From positions 2,932,823 to 2,996,822 of the forward strand of contig NZ_CP036265.1 of the NCBI RefSeq assembly GCF_007743815.1: a stretch of DNA of 64,000 bases, in the 5' to 3' direction. Position numbers and translations under genes: made by a program. Shown here piece by piece: positions 1 through 10,991 of this stretch. The notes under the pieces were generated by a model. It was given only the letters and a program-made list of their open reading frames with translations, ran no database searches and was not told where the DNA came from. Position 1 is the stretch's first letter; every line of letters starts with the position of its first letter. The DNA comes from Alienimonas californiensis (GTDB lineage Bacteria; Planctomycetota; Planctomycetia; Planctomycetales; Planctomycetaceae).

Positions 1-2
1 TC

Positions 3-1106
3 CCGGACCAGGCCGGCCGCGACTACGCCCTCTCGCCCTATCTGAAGACGCTCGAAGCCCACCGGGAGGACTTCACCGTGTTCAGCGGGCTGTCCCACCC
101 GGAGGTGGACGGCGGCCACCAGGCGGACATGTGCTTCCTCACCGGCGCCCCGCACCCCCGCAGCGCGGGCTTCCGCAACACGATCTCGCTGGACCAGTAC
201 GCGGCCCAGTTCGTCGGGCACCACACCCGGTTCCCCTCGCTCGCCCTGCGGGTCGGGCCGAACAACAAGTCGCTGTCCTACACGGCGGACGGGGTCCGCA
301 TCCCGGCGGAGGTGACGCCGTCGAAGGTGTACCGACAGCTGTTCGTGAACGGCTCCCCGCGTGAGGTGCGGGCCCAGCTGCGGCGGTTGCGGGAGGGACA
401 GAGCCTGATGGACTCCTTCGGTGGGGAGATCGACGGTCTGAGGAAGCAGGTCGGCGGGGCGGACCGGGATCGGCTGGATCAGTACCTCACCGCCGTGCGG
501 GACGTCGAACGTCGTCTGCACGCCGGGGAGCAGTGGGAAGCCCGGCCCAAACCGGCCGTCGACGCCCCGGTTCCCAAAGACGACCTCGACCCCACGAAGC
601 TCGTCACCCGGACCCGCACGATGTACGACCTCGCCCGGCTGGCGCTGGAGACGGACTCCACGCGGCTGGTGACGATCTTCGTCTCGCAGCAGTTCAATCC
701 CAAGGTCGACCTGCCCGGCGTGGAGCTGCCGCACCACGCCCTCACCCACCAGAGTCAGCAGAAGGACTCCCGGGCCCAATTGCACGCGGTGGAGACGGCT
801 CAGATGGGCGAGTTGGCCCGCCTGCTGGCCGGCCTCGCCGGGGTGGAGGAGGGCGGGGACCGCCTGCTGGACCGCACGATGGTAATGCAGGGCTCGAACC
901 TCGGGCACGCCAACCGGCACACGACCACGAACCTGCCGATTCTGCTGGCCGGCGGCGGCTTCCGGCACGGCGCCCACCTGGCGTTCGACCGGGAGAAGAA
1001 CCGCCCGCTGGCGGACCTGTACGTCAGCATGCTCCAACGGCTGGGCGTGGAGGCGGACCGGTTCTCCTCCGGCACGACGACGCTGCCCGGCCTTGAGATG
1101 GCGTGA
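3..1106 (+). CDS. DUF1552 family protein, 5' end outside the window
   Basis: Reading frame is open from the first bases, so the N-terminus (expected Tat-like leader) lies upstream of the window. The visible part begins [23 protein letters not shown], cited here by key residues Y-L-P-Y-L, and aligns with the middle of the complete DUF1552 protein at 4882-6225 (shared LSPxLxxLxxHRxDFTV block, SLALR/SLQLA segment, [11 protein letters not shown] and late HPPMANL-like [20 protein letters not shown]). DUF1552 proteins are exported planctomycete proteins, usually encoded next to DUF1592/DUF1588 cytochrome proteins; their biochemical role is not known to me. Ends 71 bases before the preferred start of the potassium transporter. 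Family call is firm, function is not. Confidence 0.85.
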   Translation, partial: PDQAGRDYALSPYLKTLEAHREDFTVFSGLSHPEVDGGHQADMCFLTGAPHPRSAGFRNTISLDQYAAQFVGHHTRFPSLALRVGPNNKSLSYTADGVRIPAEVTPSKVYRQLFVNGSPREVRAQLRRLREGQSLMDSFGGEIDGLRKQVGGADRDRLDQYLTAVRDVERRLHAGEQWEARPKPAVDAPVPKDDLDPTKLVTRTRTMYDLARLALETDSTRLVTIFVSQQFNPKVDLPGVELPHHALTHQSQQKDSRAQLHAVETAQMGELARLLAGLAGVEEGGDRLLDRTMVMQGSNLGHANRHTTTNLPILLAGGGFRHGAHLAFDREKNRPLADLYVSMLQRLGVEADRFSSGTTTLPGLEMA

Positions 1107-1176
1107 CGGCGTTGCGATCGTCCGCCATGGCCGTCTCCCCCGCCCGCTGCCCGACGGCTCGCCGACCGGTCGCCGC

Positions 1177-2547
1177 GTGGCACTGACCTCCCGATCCCGC
1201 CGGAAGCTCTCGGCGCCGGAGGCGTTCGTGGGCTCGTTCCTGGGCCTGATCGTCGCGGGTACGCTGGCCCTGCGCTGGCTGCCGGGGCTCTACACCGGCG
1301 AACCGCTGGGCTGGACGGACGCCGCCTTCACCGCGACCAGCGCCGTCTGCGTGACCGGGCTGATCGTGGAGGACACGGCGACCTACTTCACGTTTGAGGG
1401 GCAACTGCTCCTGCTGGCGCTGATCCAGTTGGGCGGACTGGGGATGCTGACGCTCACCAGCATGGTGATCGCCGCGATCGGGGGACGGCTTTCGCTGCGG
1501 TCGGAGGCGGTCGCCTCCAGCGCGCAGGAGGCGGTGCCGAACGTTCCCACCCGCAGGCTGATCTTCGGGATCGTGCGGTTCACCCTGCTGTTCGAGGCGG
1601 CCGGGGCGCTCCTGCTGTACGTCGCCTGGGCTCCCAGCATGGGTTGGCGCGAGGCGGCGTGGCCGGCGGCGTTTCACTCCGTCAGCGCGTTCTGCAACGC
1701 GGGGTTCTCCACGAACGCCGATTCGCTGATGAGCTTCCAGCGCTCGCCGTTCACCCTCGGGATCGTCTCGCTCCTGATCGTCGCCGGCGGGCTGGGATTC
1801 GTGGTGGTCGAGGAGTTGCTCGGCCGGTACCGCGACCGCTCCGCCGGCCGGCGGCGGCGGCGGCTGTCGACCCACACGCAGCTCGTTCTGTCCGTCAGCG
1901 CGGCGCTGCTGGCGGGCGGCTGGGTTCTGTTCGCCGTGTTCGAGTGGCACGGCGTGCTGGCGGACCTCGGTGTGGGGCACAAGCTAACAAACTCGTTGTT
2001 CATGAGCGTCACCGCCCGCACGGCGGGGTTCAACACGATCGACTACGCCGCGGCGACCGACAGCGCCAATCTGCTGACGATCCTGCTGATGATGGTGGGC
2101 GGCTCGCCCGGCTCCACCGCCGGGGGAATGAAGACGACGACCTTCGCCCTGCTGGGCCTGCTGGCCTGGTCGCGGCTGCGGTCGCAGGCCAGCGTGACGG
2201 TCGCGAACCGCTCCGTGCCGGAGGAGACCGTCCAGCGGGCCGTGGGTCTGGCGGTGCTCGCCACCGCCGTGGTGATGGCGGGGATCTTCCTGCTGGCCTC
2301 CTTCGGGGATCTGCTCCACAAGGGGGATCCGTTTCTGGGCCGGGCGTTCGAGGTGGTCAGCGCCGTTAATACCGTCGGGCTGTCGATGAACGTCACGCCG
2401 CACCTCTCGCCGGGCGCCCGCTGGCTGATCATCGTGCTGATGTTCGTGGGCCGTGTCGGCCCGCTGTCGCTGGCCGCCGCCCTGCGGGCGCGGCTCGCCC
2501 GGCCGGGCAAGTACCGACTGGCGCATGAGGACGTGGTCGTCGGCTGA
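1177..2547 (+). CDS. ktrB: KtrB/TrkH-family potassium uptake membrane subunit
   Basis: Ion-conducting subunit of a Ktr-type K+ uptake system in the inner membrane. About 456 residues from the GTG at 1177; the frame also has an ATG at 1093 overlapping the previous gene, but that adds an Arg/Pro-rich stretch with no membrane character, so 1177 is preferred. Four pore-loop motifs with the conserved filter glycine are visible in order: [27 protein letters not shown] and SAVNTVGLS. The [13 protein letters not shown] block after the third loop is typical of the TrkH/KtrB superfamily. It is followed 63 bases later on the same strand by its cytoplasmic regulatory partner KtrA, so the two probably form an operon. 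Length near 450 favours KtrB over the longer TrkH/TrkG. Confidence 0.93.
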   Translation: MALTSRSRRKLSAPEAFVGSFLGLIVAGTLALRWLPGLYTGEPLGWTDAAFTATSAVCVTGLIVEDTATYFTFEGQLLLLALIQLGGLGMLTLTSMVIAAIGGRLSLRSEAVASSAQEAVPNVPTRRLIFGIVRFTLLFEAAGALLLYVAWAPSMGWREAAWPAAFHSVSAFCNAGFSTNADSLMSFQRSPFTLGIVSLLIVAGGLGFVVVEELLGRYRDRSAGRRRRRLSTHTQLVLSVSAALLAGGWVLFAVFEWHGVLADLGVGHKLTNSLFMSVTARTAGFNTIDYAAATDSANLLTILLMMVGGSPGSTAGGMKTTTFALLGLLAWSRLRSQASVTVANRSVPEETVQRAVGLAVLATAVVMAGIFLLASFGDLLHKGDPFLGRAFEVVSAVNTVGLSMNVTPHLSPGARWLIIVLMFVGRVGPLSLAAALRARLARPGKYRLAHEDVVVG

Positions 2548-2610
2548 CGGCCGGCCGCCCGCCCCCGCGTCCCGCCCCCGTTCCCCCCACCCCCGCCGAC
2601 AGGCTTTGAG

Positions 2611-3267
2611 ATGAAACGCTTCGTGATCGTGGGCCTGGGGAACTTCGGGTTCACCGTGGCCCTCAAGCTGGCCGACGGCGGGCACGACGTGATCGCCGTG
2701 GACCGCAACGGCGAGGTCGTGGACCGACTCGGGGCGCACGTGGCCCGGGCGGCGGTCGGCGACGGCACTGACCTGGACACCCTGCGGCGGATCGGCGCCG
2801 GCGACGCCGACGCGGCGATCATCTCCACCGGCGACAACATCACCGCCAGCGTCCTGGCGGTGATGGCCCTGCACGACCTCAAGGTGCGGGACATCTACGT
2901 GAAGGTCATCTCCGCGGAGCACGCCCGCATCGCGGACCGGCTGGGCGTGACGGAAACGATCTTTCCCGAACGCGACACCGCCGTCGACCTGGCGACCCGC
3001 CTCAACGAGACCCGCCTGCTGAAGTACGTGAAGCTCGGCCCGGACTTCAGCGTGCAGGAGATGGGCGTGCCGGACGCCTGGACCGGCCACACGCTGCGGG
3101 GGTTGAAGCTCCGGCAAACGAGCGACGTGACGGTCGTCGCCCTGCACGACCACCTGAGCGGCCGCTTCGTTCCCAACCCCGACCCGGACTACCGCCTGAC
3201 GCACTCCGACTCCCTGCTGGTGGCCGGCAGCGACGCGGCGCTGGCCAAGGTGGCAAAGCGCCGCTGA
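2611..3267 (+). CDS. ktrA: KtrA-type RCK regulatory subunit of potassium uptake
   Basis: Peripheral cytoplasmic protein of 218 residues that gates KtrB in response to nucleotides. N-terminal RCK_N Rossmann fold begins [10 protein letters not shown] with the GxGxxG nucleotide motif at residues 8-13, then the acidic end of beta-2 (VDRN) expected for NAD/ATP ribose binding. RCK_C (TrkA-C) covers roughly residues 140-215 and ends in the DSLLVAGS strand. A single RCK_N plus RCK_C unit is the KtrA arrangement, unlike the duplicated TrkA. Directly downstream of the KtrB gene with no terminator between, so co-expression is likely. Confidence 0.93.
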   Translation: MKRFVIVGLGNFGFTVALKLADGGHDVIAVDRNGEVVDRLGAHVARAAVGDGTDLDTLRRIGAGDADAAIISTGDNITASVLAVMALHDLKVRDIYVKVISAEHARIADRLGVTETIFPERDTAVDLATRLNETRLLKYVKLGPDFSVQEMGVPDAWTGHTLRGLKLRQTSDVTVVALHDHLSGRFVPNPDPDYRLTHSDSLLVAGSDAALAKVAKRR

Positions 3268-3365
3268 GCCGTGCGTCGGGGGAGGCGCCCGCCGAGCGGG
3301 GGCGTTCGCTCGCGAGCGGCGGGAGCGGGTACGGTGCGGGCCCTGTTCCGACTGTGGATTTCGCC

Positions 3366-4817
3366 ATGCAACGCCCGACGCTTCTTCGCCGCCCCGCCGC
3401 CGCCCCGCTGTCCGCGGCGCTCGCGATGGCGGCGCTCGCGTTCGCCGCTGGCCCCGCAGCGGCGGGTTCGCGGGAACGACCGAACGTCGTGATCCTGCTG
3501 GCCGACGACCTGGGGTATCGGGACGTCGGCTGCTACGACGGCCCGGTCCGCACTCCGGCGATCGACTCCCTCGCCGCCGGCGGGGCTCGGTTCACCGACT
3601 TTCACTCCGGCTGCGCGGTCTGCTCCCCCTCCCGGGCCACGTTGCTGACCGGCCGGCACCACATCCGCACGGGCGTTTACAGTTGGATCGCCGACGGGAG
3701 TCAGCGATCCCACCTGCTCCGCCGGGAGGTCACCCTGGCGGAAGTCCTGCGGACGCACGGCTACGCCACCGCCCATGCGGGCAAGTGGCACCTCGGCCTG
3801 CCGACGTTCGGGGGCGGGAAGGGCGGCGGCGAAGCGGGGGCGGAGAAGCCGACGCCGGCCGAACACGGCTTCGACTACTGGTTCGCCACCGCAAACAACG
3901 CCGAACCGTCGCACGAGGATCCGACGAACTTTGTGCGGAACGGGACGCCGGTGGGCCGGCTCGAAGGGTACTCCTGCGATCTGGTGGTCGACGAAGCCGT
4001 CGGATGGCTCGACGGGCGACGAGGCGACCGCGACGCGGACGCCCCGTTCTTCTTGAACGTCTGGTTCCACGAGCCGCACGCCCCCCTCGCGGCGCCGGCT
4101 GAACTGGTCCGGGAGTACGGCGAACCGGGCGACCGCGGCGCCCTCTACTCCGCCACGATCGACAACACCGATCGGGCGATCGCCCGGCTGCTCGCCAGGC
4201 TGGCGGAGATCGACGATCCCGGGCACACCCTCGTCCTTTACGCCTCCGACAATGGCAGCTACCGGGCGGACCGCACTGGCGTGCTGCGGGGGACGAAGGG
4301 CACGAACTGGGAGGGAGGGCTGCGGGTGCCGGGGATCTTCCACTGGCCCGGCGTGATTCCCGCCGGCACGGTCGTGGACGAGCCGGCCGGATTGGTCGAC
4401 GTGCTGCCGACCGTCTGCGGCCTGCTGGGCGTCGACCCGCCGGCGGACGTGCATCTGGACGGGGCCGATCTGACCCCGCTGCTGACCGGCCGACCGGACG
4501 GGATCTCGCGGCCGCAACCGCTGTTCTGGCACCTGCAAAAGGCGCGACCGATCGTCGCCCTGCGGGACGGCCGGTACTCGCTGGTCGCCGATCCGGATTA
4601 CGAACTGTCCCGCGACAACATGTTCCGCGAGGCATGGATCCCGGCGATCCGCTCCGGCGGGTACACGAACTATCGGCTGTACGACCTCGAGACCGATCCG
4701 TCGCAGTCTGTCGACCTCGCGGCCGAACGGCCGGAGGTGTTGGAACGCCTGAAGGCGGACCTGCTGCAAATCAACGCCGGCGTGATGGCCGACGGCGTCG
4801 ACTGGCATCTGAAATGA
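3366..4817 (+). CDS. secreted arylsulfatase-type sulfatase
   Basis: Exported type I sulfatase of about 483 residues, hydrolysing an unidentified sulfate ester, probably on an algal or other polysaccharide as is common in Planctomycetota. A GTG lies four codons upstream, but the ATG at 3366 gives a clean signal peptide (Arg-rich start, Ala/Leu core, AAAGS cleavage region). The family start NVVILLADDLGYRDVGCYD carries the metal-binding Asp pair. The CSPSR motif at about residues 86-90 holds the cysteine converted to formylglycine. GKWHLG and the late ASDNGS block supply other catalytic residues. It stands alone between ktrA and the convergent DUF1552 gene, and no sulfatase-modifying enzyme is visible here. 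Substrate cannot be inferred. Confidence 0.92.
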   Translation: MQRPTLLRRPAAAPLSAALAMAALAFAAGPAAAGSRERPNVVILLADDLGYRDVGCYDGPVRTPAIDSLAAGGARFTDFHSGCAVCSPSRATLLTGRHHIRTGVYSWIADGSQRSHLLRREVTLAEVLRTHGYATAHAGKWHLGLPTFGGGKGGGEAGAEKPTPAEHGFDYWFATANNAEPSHEDPTNFVRNGTPVGRLEGYSCDLVVDEAVGWLDGRRGDRDADAPFFLNVWFHEPHAPLAAPAELVREYGEPGDRGALYSATIDNTDRAIARLLARLAEIDDPGHTLVLYASDNGSYRADRTGVLRGTKGTNWEGGLRVPGIFHWPGVIPAGTVVDEPAGLVDVLPTVCGLLGVDPPADVHLDGADLTPLLTGRPDGISRPQPLFWHLQKARPIVALRDGRYSLVADPDYELSRDNMFREAWIPAIRSGGYTNYRLYDLETDPSQSVDLAAERPEVLERLKADLLQINAGVMADGVDWHLK

Positions 4818-4881
4818 GGCGGGCGCCGGCCCCCGGGAGGTCGGCGGTCCGGAGGCCACTCCGCCGGGGCGCCGTGAACGC

Positions 4882-6225
4882 TCAGGTTAGGCCGGTGAGG
4901 GTGCCGGTGGCGTCGGCGAACCGGTCCGTCTCCACGCCCATCGCCTGGGCGACCGAGAGCAGCAGGTTCGCCATCGGCGGGTGGGCGTCGACGTCGTGCG
5001 CCAGGTGCTGGCCGTGCTTCAAACCGAGCCGCCGTCCGCCGGCGACCAGCGTGGGCAGGTTCTTGGGGGAGTGCTCGCCGCCCTCGCCGGAGTTCATCCC
5101 GGAGCCGAAGAGGATCGCCGTACCGTCCAGCATCGTCCCGTCGCCCTCCTGCGTCGCCTTGAGGAAGTCCATGAAGCGGGCGAGCCGCGACAGGTGGAAG
5201 CGGTCGATCGCGGCGAGTTGCTTCAGCATCCCGGCGTCGCCGCCGTGGTGGGACAGTTCGTGGTGGTTCTCCCCGCCGCCGCCGAACCCGCCGGCCTCGC
5301 GGGACCACTCGAAGGTGACCACCCGGGTCGCGTCGGTCTGGAAGGCGAGGTAGGACAGCTCCAGCATCACGTCGAGCCACATCGGCCGGTCGTGCTTGTT
5401 GCCGGGCTGGCTGGCGAGTTGCAGGTCCTTCGGATCGACCGCGGGCTTGGGCACGTCGACCCAATCGACCAGCCGTTCCACCCGGTCCTCGGTCTGCCGG
5501 ACGGAGGAGAGGTACTCGTCGAGCTTCTGCCGGTCGTCGCGGCCGAGGCGGCGATCGAGGGCCTGCGCCTCGCCCAGCACGCTGTCGAGGATGCTTTTGC
5601 GTTCGGCGTAGCGGCGGAGGGTCGCTTCGCGGTCGGCGGCGGTCTCCGGGACGAACAGCCGCTCGAACAGCCGTTTCGGGGAGTTCTCGGCCGGTAGCGG
5701 GGTGCCGCCAGCGTCGAAGGAGAGCGTGTGGCTGTGTCCGGCCGAGCCGGTGCCGGAGCCGTCCGCCAGTTGCAGCGAGGGGAACCGCGTCTGCTTACCG
5801 TGCACGCCGGCGACGAGTTGGTCGACGGAGATCCGGTTCGAATAGTCGCTGCCGGGCACGGCCTTGAGGTCGGCGGCGGTCAGCCAGGTGTCGGCCCCGC
5901 TGTGGCCGCCCTCGCTCGCCGGGTGGCCGCAGCCGGTGACGACCGTGAAGTCGTCGCGGTGATCCTTCAGCATCTCCAACGTCGGCGAGAGCGTGTAATC
6001 GGCGCCGGAGCCGGTGGGCATCCATGCGAGGATGTTCACGCCGTTCGGCACGTAGCAGCAGATCATCCGCGGCTGCACGGCCAGCGACGCCGCCCGCGGG
6101 GTGAACTTGGAGGGCGCCCCGAAGGCCAGCTTCGGCCCCATCGCATCGAGCAGCGGCAGTGTCAGCGCCGCGCCGAGGCCGCGGAGGACGTGGCGACGCG
6201 ACAGCGAGCCGTTCGGGAAAGTCAT
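4882..6225 (-). CDS. DUF1552 family exported protein
   Basis: Complete DUF1552 protein of 447 residues. The N-terminus SRRHVLRGLGAALTLPLLDAM is a twin-arginine-type leader (RRHVLRG followed by a hydrophobic stretch). The conserved CCYVPNGVN, GHPASEGGHSGADTWLTA and HHELSHHGGD segments are present. The last has several His/Asp residues that may bind metal, which is inference. It lies 128 bases downstream of the DUF1592-type cytochrome gene on the same strand, the usual planctomycete gene pair, and is separated from it only by a perfect inverted repeat. It is a paralogue of the partial protein at the left edge of the window. Function unknown. Confidence 0.9.
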   Translation of the reverse strand: MTFPNGSLSRRHVLRGLGAALTLPLLDAMGPKLAFGAPSKFTPRAASLAVQPRMICCYVPNGVNILAWMPTGSGADYTLSPTLEMLKDHRDDFTVVTGCGHPASEGGHSGADTWLTAADLKAVPGSDYSNRISVDQLVAGVHGKQTRFPSLQLADGSGTGSAGHSHTLSFDAGGTPLPAENSPKRLFERLFVPETAADREATLRRYAERKSILDSVLGEAQALDRRLGRDDRQKLDEYLSSVRQTEDRVERLVDWVDVPKPAVDPKDLQLASQPGNKHDRPMWLDVMLELSYLAFQTDATRVVTFEWSREAGGFGGGGENHHELSHHGGDAGMLKQLAAIDRFHLSRLARFMDFLKATQEGDGTMLDGTAILFGSGMNSGEGGEHSPKNLPTLVAGGRRLGLKHGQHLAHDVDAHPPMANLLLSVAQAMGVETDRFADATGTLTGLT

Positions 6226-6265
6226 CGGGGGCGTCGTGAAGAAGGGCTTGAAACGCGCATTTACT

Positions 6266-6337
6266 AACCCGAAGCGTCAGCGAGGGAGGCGGCTGGAAGC
6301 CGACCCCGTGGGGAAGCCCTCGCTGACGCTTCGGGTT
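6266..6337. repeat. intergenic palindromic repeat, family A
   Basis: Two perfect 21-base arms (6266-6286 and 6317-6337; core GAAGCGTCAGCGAGGG and its complement) flank a 30-base spacer that itself holds a short hairpin (CGGCTggaAGCCG). It sits between the DUF1592-type gene and its downstream DUF1552 partner, so it would be transcribed in the operon and could act as an mRNA processing or attenuation structure. Single copy in this window. Confidence 0.8.
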
Positions 6338-6353
6338 GGTGTTCTTGGCGGCG

Positions 6354-9278
6354 TCACTTGGTGCGGAAGGGTTCCGACGCGGCGACGTGGTGGATTAGCG
6401 CACGCAGCGTGCCGCCCTCGGCCCGCATCTGGGCGACGGCCGCGTCGACGGCGGGCCGGTCGGAGACGCCGAGTTCCCGGCCGAGGGCGTAGGTCAGCAG
6501 CTTGCCGGCGAGGCACTTCAGGAACAGGTCTTCCTGTTGCATCAGGGCATTCTGCAAACCCTCGACGCCGACGAACGCCGTGCCGTCGGGCAGCGTGGCG
6601 GAGGCGTCGATGTCCGGGTCGCTGCTCCCGATCCGGCCCTTGTAGCCGAAGCCCTCTTTCTCGCGCCACGAGCCGGAGGCGTCATAGTTCTCGAGGGCGA
6701 AGCCGAGCGGGTCGATTTTGTCGTGGCAGCGGGCGCACTGGGGCAGGGAGCGGTGAATCTCCAGCCGCTGCCGGACCGTCGCCTTGTCCACGCCCGGCAC
6801 CTTGGGGGCGATGTCGCCGGCGTTGGCGACCGGCAGGCCGGGGTCGGTGCCGAGCACGTTCTTCAGCACCCACGTCCCCCGCTTCACCGGCGAGGTGCGG
6901 GTGCCGTTGGAGGTAATCGTCAGCACCGAGGCCTGCGTGACGACCCCGCCGCGACGCACGCCCTCCGGCACGGTCACGCGGCGGAAGGCGTCCCCCTCCA
7001 CCCCCGGGATGCCGTAGTAGCGGCCGAGCCGTTCGTTGATCACCACGAAGTCCGACGACACCAGGTTCGTCGCCGGCAGGTCGTGCCGCAGGATCTCCTC
7101 GAAGAAGGCCTCGGACTCGCGGACGATAGAGACCTCCAGGTGCCGGTCGTACCGCGGGTAGAGGTCTTCGGCCGGCGGGTTCGCCCCGACCTCCCGCAGC
7201 CCGAGCCACTGCCCGGCGAAGTTCCGGACGAACGCCGCGGACTTCGGATCGGCCAGCATCCGGTCGACCTGCTCCGCCGTTACGGCCGGGTCGGACAGGC
7301 GGCCCTCGTCCGCCAGGTCCGATAGTGCCTCGTCCGGCATGCTCGACCAGAGGAAGTAGGACAGCCGGCTGGCCAGTTCGTGCCCGTCCAGTGTCCGCGG
7401 CGCCGCCGGCCTCCCGTCGGCGGGTTCGGTCGGCTCGGCGAGGTAGAGGAAGTGCGGCGAGACGAGCGTGGCGATCAGCGGCGTCTTGATCGCCTGCACG
7501 AAGGAGGCCGCGTCCGGCCGGACGGCGTCGTACAGGGCGAGCTTGGCGTCGATCTCCGCGTCCGCCACCGGCCGGCGGTAGGCCCGCCGCAGGAACCGGG
7601 CCAACATGTCCCGGGCGTACTCCCGTTCGTCCGCCTCCCGCAGGGGCGACTCGGGCAGCAGGTTCGTGTGGCTCTCCGGCGGCCAAGACTCGTAGAGCGG
7701 GCCCTCGATCTCGATCCAGTCGACCAGCAACTCCGGCCGGGCGAACTCGTCCTTGCCCTGCATCCAGAAGTTCTCCAGCACGCTGGGCACGCTGTAGTCG
7801 TAGTGGACCGTCACGCCGGCGCTCTCGGTCGTCATCCGGGTGCGGGTCTCGAAGACCTGCGGGTCGGCCGGGCTAGCCTCAACGTCGTATTCGTCCACCG
7901 TCGCCGGCTGGCCGCCGAGCGTTTTGACGAGCTTCAGCCGCGGCGGGCCGTAGTCGTACATGCGGTCCGCTTCGAAGTGTTTCAGGTCCCGCTCCATCTC
8001 CTCGCGGAAGTACTTCTCGCCCTTCGGATTATCCTTCATCCGCTCCTGCAAACGGCCGGCGTGGATCTGGCGGGCGGACGCCACGACCGCCGCCCGGTCC
8101 GGCACCCGACCGGCGGCCCGCACCCGGATGGAGTACTCGCCAGCGTGCGGCAGTTTGAAGTCGCGGGCGTTCAGGTTTTTGTTCCACGACTCGTGATGCA
8201 GGACCTTGAACGGCCCCTCGACCGGGTTCTGCCCGCCGTTCACGATCACCCGCTGGCCGTCGTATTCGACGCGGTTCGAATCACCGTCCCCCGTCTCCGG
8301 CTCGAACCGCCACCGCAGCGACGGCGGCCGTTCGCCCTCGACCAGGGCCAGATCGAGCGCCTCCCGGGCGGCGCCGAGGTACAGCTCGACCAGCAACGGC
8401 GAGAGCGTCAGGGCCCGGCCGTTGTTGTCGAACCCGCCGGAGGCCGGGTCCTGCGGGAAGCCGGAGACGTCGATCCCCACGCCCAGCAGGTCGCGGATCG
8501 TGTTCTGATACTCGTCCCGGTTGAGCCGCCGCAGCACGATCGCGGTGTCCCGCCGCAGCAACTCCGCCCGGGCGGACTGCTCAACGATCCAGTCCACCAC
8601 GCGGGCCACCTCCTCCGCCGACGGCTGAGGCATGTCCTCCGGGGGCATCTCGTGGCTGTTCAATACGTTGATGACCTCGCCCCACTTTTCCTTGGCGGAG
8701 AGATCGAGGAACGCGTTCGGCAGGTGCTCGTCGACGCGGAAGTTCCCCTCGTTCAGGTCCGGCCCGTGGCAGTTCACGCAGTGCTTCGTCAGGAACGGCG
8801 AGACGACCTCCCGGAAGCCCGCGGCGTCCGGTTCCCACTGCGGTTCGTCGCCGGCCGCGGGGGCGCCGGGGGGCGGGGCGGTGGCCGGGGTGAGGTCCGC
8901 GACCCGCCGCACCACCGGCCGGACGACGACCGGCGGATCGGCGGCGGCCGCCGGGGACGCGACGGGGGCGGGTTCGTGCGCGGGCGCCGGGGCGACGGCG
9001 AGGGCCAGGGCGTCCGGGAGCAGGGCGACCGCCATGGCGACCGCGGCGAGCGCCGCCCCGCCGAGCCCGGCGCCCAGCATGAGCGGCCGGCGATTCCGCG
9101 TGCCCTTGCGGTTCCCCCGACCGGCCCGCGGCGGCGGGGCGACCGTCTGCCGATCCCGCGGGGCGCGGACGGTCAGCCGGGCCGAGCACTTCGGGCAGGC
9201 GATCGTCCGGTCGGCGCTCGGCGCCGTCTTGAAGACGATCGCCGCCTCGCAGGAGGTGCAGCGGACTTTGAGGGGCAC
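6354..9278 (-). CDS. zinc-ribbon/cytochrome c DUF1587-DUF1592-DUF1588-DUF1585 protein
   Basis: About 974 residues from the GTG at 9278, which gives the zinc-ribbon start [10 protein letters not shown]; a TTG at 9284 with GGAAGG six bases upstream is an alternative. Order of parts: zinc ribbon with C7xxC10 and C28xxC31; basic linker; one membrane segment near 66-92; Pro/Ala-rich linker; cytochrome c motif CVNCH near 165-169; then the planctomycete blocks DUF1587 ([15 protein letters not shown]), DUF1595 ([10 protein letters not shown]), DUF1592 ([16 protein letters not shown]), DUF1588 ([24 protein letters not shown]) and DUF1585 at the end. A second CARCH motif near residue 845 could bind heme or metal. 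The topology puts the ribbon in the cytoplasm and the cytochrome part outside. Upstream of and probably co-transcribed with the DUF1552 gene. Molecular function is unknown; a redox role is inferred. Confidence 0.9.
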   Translation of the reverse strand: MPLKVRCTSCEAAIVFKTAPSADRTIACPKCSARLTVRAPRDRQTVAPPPRAGRGNRKGTRNRRPLMLGAGLGGAALAAVAMAVALLPDALALAVAPAPAHEPAPVASPAAAADPPVVVRPVVRRVADLTPATAPPPGAPAAGDEPQWEPDAAGFREVVSPFLTKHCVNCHGPDLNEGNFRVDEHLPNAFLDLSAKEKWGEVINVLNSHEMPPEDMPQPSAEEVARVVDWIVEQSARAELLRRDTAIVLRRLNRDEYQNTIRDLLGVGIDVSGFPQDPASGGFDNNGRALTLSPLLVELYLGAAREALDLALVEGERPPSLRWRFEPETGDGDSNRVEYDGQRVIVNGGQNPVEGPFKVLHHESWNKNLNARDFKLPHAGEYSIRVRAAGRVPDRAAVVASARQIHAGRLQERMKDNPKGEKYFREEMERDLKHFEADRMYDYGPPRLKLVKTLGGQPATVDEYDVEASPADPQVFETRTRMTTESAGVTVHYDYSVPSVLENFWMQGKDEFARPELLVDWIEIEGPLYESWPPESHTNLLPESPLREADEREYARDMLARFLRRAYRRPVADAEIDAKLALYDAVRPDAASFVQAIKTPLIATLVSPHFLYLAEPTEPADGRPAAPRTLDGHELASRLSYFLWSSMPDEALSDLADEGRLSDPAVTAEQVDRMLADPKSAAFVRNFAGQWLGLREVGANPPAEDLYPRYDRHLEVSIVRESEAFFEEILRHDLPATNLVSSDFVVINERLGRYYGIPGVEGDAFRRVTVPEGVRRGGVVTQASVLTITSNGTRTSPVKRGTWVLKNVLGTDPGLPVANAGDIAPKVPGVDKATVRQRLEIHRSLPQCARCHDKIDPLGFALENYDASGSWREKEGFGYKGRIGSSDPDIDASATLPDGTAFVGVEGLQNALMQQEDLFLKCLAGKLLTYALGRELGVSDRPAVDAAVAQMRAEGGTLRALIHHVAASEPFRTK

Positions 9279-9591
9279 GTGCAAAGCGGACCTTCCGGCG
9301 GGCAGGGCCGGGAGCAGGAGGCGAGAACCGGCCGGCGGCGGGGGCAGATCCCGCCCCACGCCGCCGTGGCGGCGAACCGTGAACGCGGGCAGTATCGCAC
9401 ACCTCCGATCGGAAGTCAGTGATCCATCACGCACCGTCCGGGAAGCGCCCGGGTCGCGGGGGCGTCGGCTTGGAGGGGCCGCCCCGTTCCGTCGCGGATA
9501 GGATGGCCCGTGCGGCCTGCCGCCCCGCCGCGACATGGCTCGCGTCTCCCCGTTCGCCCCCTTCCGATTCGCCCCCGCCGAGGCCCGCCCG
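9279..9591. other. divergent intergenic region
   Basis: About 310 bases between the leftward cytochrome gene and the rightward beta-propeller gene. In-frame upstream extensions exist on both sides but encode Arg/Pro/Ala-rich sequence without domain character, so I treat it as a shared promoter region. I see no confident promoter box or repeat in it. Confidence 0.4.
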
Positions 9592-10923
9592 ATGAGATTG
9601 CCCGTATCCTGCGTCGCCCTGCTTTGCCTCGCGGCTCCGGCGGTCGGGGCCGAGAAGTTCGATTGGCCCCAGTGGCAGGGGCCGGACCGTGACGCCGTCT
9701 CCCAGGAGACCGGCCTGCTGCAGGAATGGCCGGAGGGCGGCCCGCCGCTGGCCTGGCGGGTCGAGGGGCTCGGCGGCGGCGACTCCGCCCCCGCCGTGGC
9801 CGACGGCCGCGTCGTCGGCATGAGCGCCCGGGACGGCAAGGAGATCGTTTGGGCGCTGTCCGAAGCGGACGGCAGCGAACTCTGGGCGACGCCGCTGGGC
9901 TCGGCGGTCGATCAGGACGCCCGGCAGTCCCAGGAGGGACCGGGCGGCACACCGACGATCGACGGCGACAAGCTGTACGCGATCGGCATGGGCGGCGCCG
10001 TCGCCTGCCTGAACGTCGCCGACGGCAAGATCCTCTGGCAACGCAGCATGACTGAGGACTTCGGCGGCGTCGTCCCGCGGTGGAGCTACCGGGAGAGCCC
10101 GCTGATCGACGGCGACAAAGTCTTCTGCACGCCCGGCGGCCCGGAGGCCCTGATGGTCGCGCTCGACAAGAACACCGGCGAGACCGTCTGGACGACCCCG
10201 CCGCCGCCCGCCGCCGCGCCGGCGGACGACGACACTGCCCCGCAAGGTCGCCGGGGCCGCCGGGGCGGCGGCGGGCCGAGTTCCGGGGCGGCGTACGCCT
10301 CCCCGATTCTGGTCGAAGCGGCCGGCCGGCGGCAGGTGGTTCAGCTCGCCGCGGAGGCCCTCGTCGGCGTCGCCGTCGACACCGGCGAACTGCTCTGGCA
10401 GTACGCGGCCCCGGCCAACCGGAACAAGATTAACTGCTCCACGCCCCTCTACGAGGGCGGCCTCGTGTTCGCCTCCAGCGCCTACGGCAACGGCGGCGGG
10501 GCGGCGAAGCTGACGGAAGAACCGGGCGGCGGCGTCCAAGCCGAGGAAGTCTACTTCGCCCGGGAAATGCAGAACCACCACGGCGGCATGGTGGTCGCCG
10601 GCGGAGCCCTGTACGGAGCAAACGGCGGCAACGAGGGCGGCTTCCTGACCTGCCTCGACTTCGCCACCGGCGAGATCCTCTGGCGGGACCGTGACGCGCC
10701 CAAGGGCTCCCTGATGATGGCCGGGGGGCGGATCTACCTCCGGGCCGAGGGCGGCGAGCTGCTCCTAATCGAACCGTCGCGGGAGAACTTGATCGTGAAG
10801 GGCCGGTTCGACCAGCCGGACCGCACCTCCTCCCCCGCCTGGGCCCACCCGGTGGTGGCGAACGGGACGCTGTACGTCCGCGACCAGGACACGCTGTTCG
10901 CCTACGACGTGACGGCGAATTGA
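9592..10923 (+). CDS. secreted PQQ-like beta-propeller repeat protein
   Basis: About 443 residues from the ATG at 9592; an ATG at 9535 exists but adds 19 residues in front of an obvious signal peptide ([21 protein letters not shown]). The mature protein starts [14 protein letters not shown], the typical opening of planctomycete PQQ-like (BamB-like) propellers. Blade motifs of the type [37 protein letters not shown] and GEILWRD recur along the chain. An insertion near residue 205-225 is rich in Arg, Gly and Asp. Many such proteins do not bind PQQ. No alcohol dehydrogenase signature is seen, so a structural or assembly role is as likely as an enzymatic one. Confidence 0.85.
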   Translation: MRLPVSCVALLCLAAPAVGAEKFDWPQWQGPDRDAVSQETGLLQEWPEGGPPLAWRVEGLGGGDSAPAVADGRVVGMSARDGKEIVWALSEADGSELWATPLGSAVDQDARQSQEGPGGTPTIDGDKLYAIGMGGAVACLNVADGKILWQRSMTEDFGGVVPRWSYRESPLIDGDKVFCTPGGPEALMVALDKNTGETVWTTPPPPAAAPADDDTAPQGRRGRRGGGGPSSGAAYASPILVEAAGRRQVVQLAAEALVGVAVDTGELLWQYAAPANRNKINCSTPLYEGGLVFASSAYGNGGGAAKLTEEPGGGVQAEEVYFAREMQNHHGGMVVAGGALYGANGGNEGGFLTCLDFATGEILWRDRDAPKGSLMMAGGRIYLRAEGGELLLIEPSRENLIVKGRFDQPDRTSSPAWAHPVVANGTLYVRDQDTLFAYDVTAN

Positions 10924-10991
10924 GCGCGGCGTGAACCGAGGACCGCGGCGTCGGACGTCGTGCCGCCGCCGCGGTCCCGTCGGCAGCCAAC

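Noticed and set aside
7380-9422. Long plus-strand open frame opposite the cytochrome/DUF1592 gene
   Set aside because: Antisense shadow with repetitive Arg/Gly/Val composition and no signal or domain.
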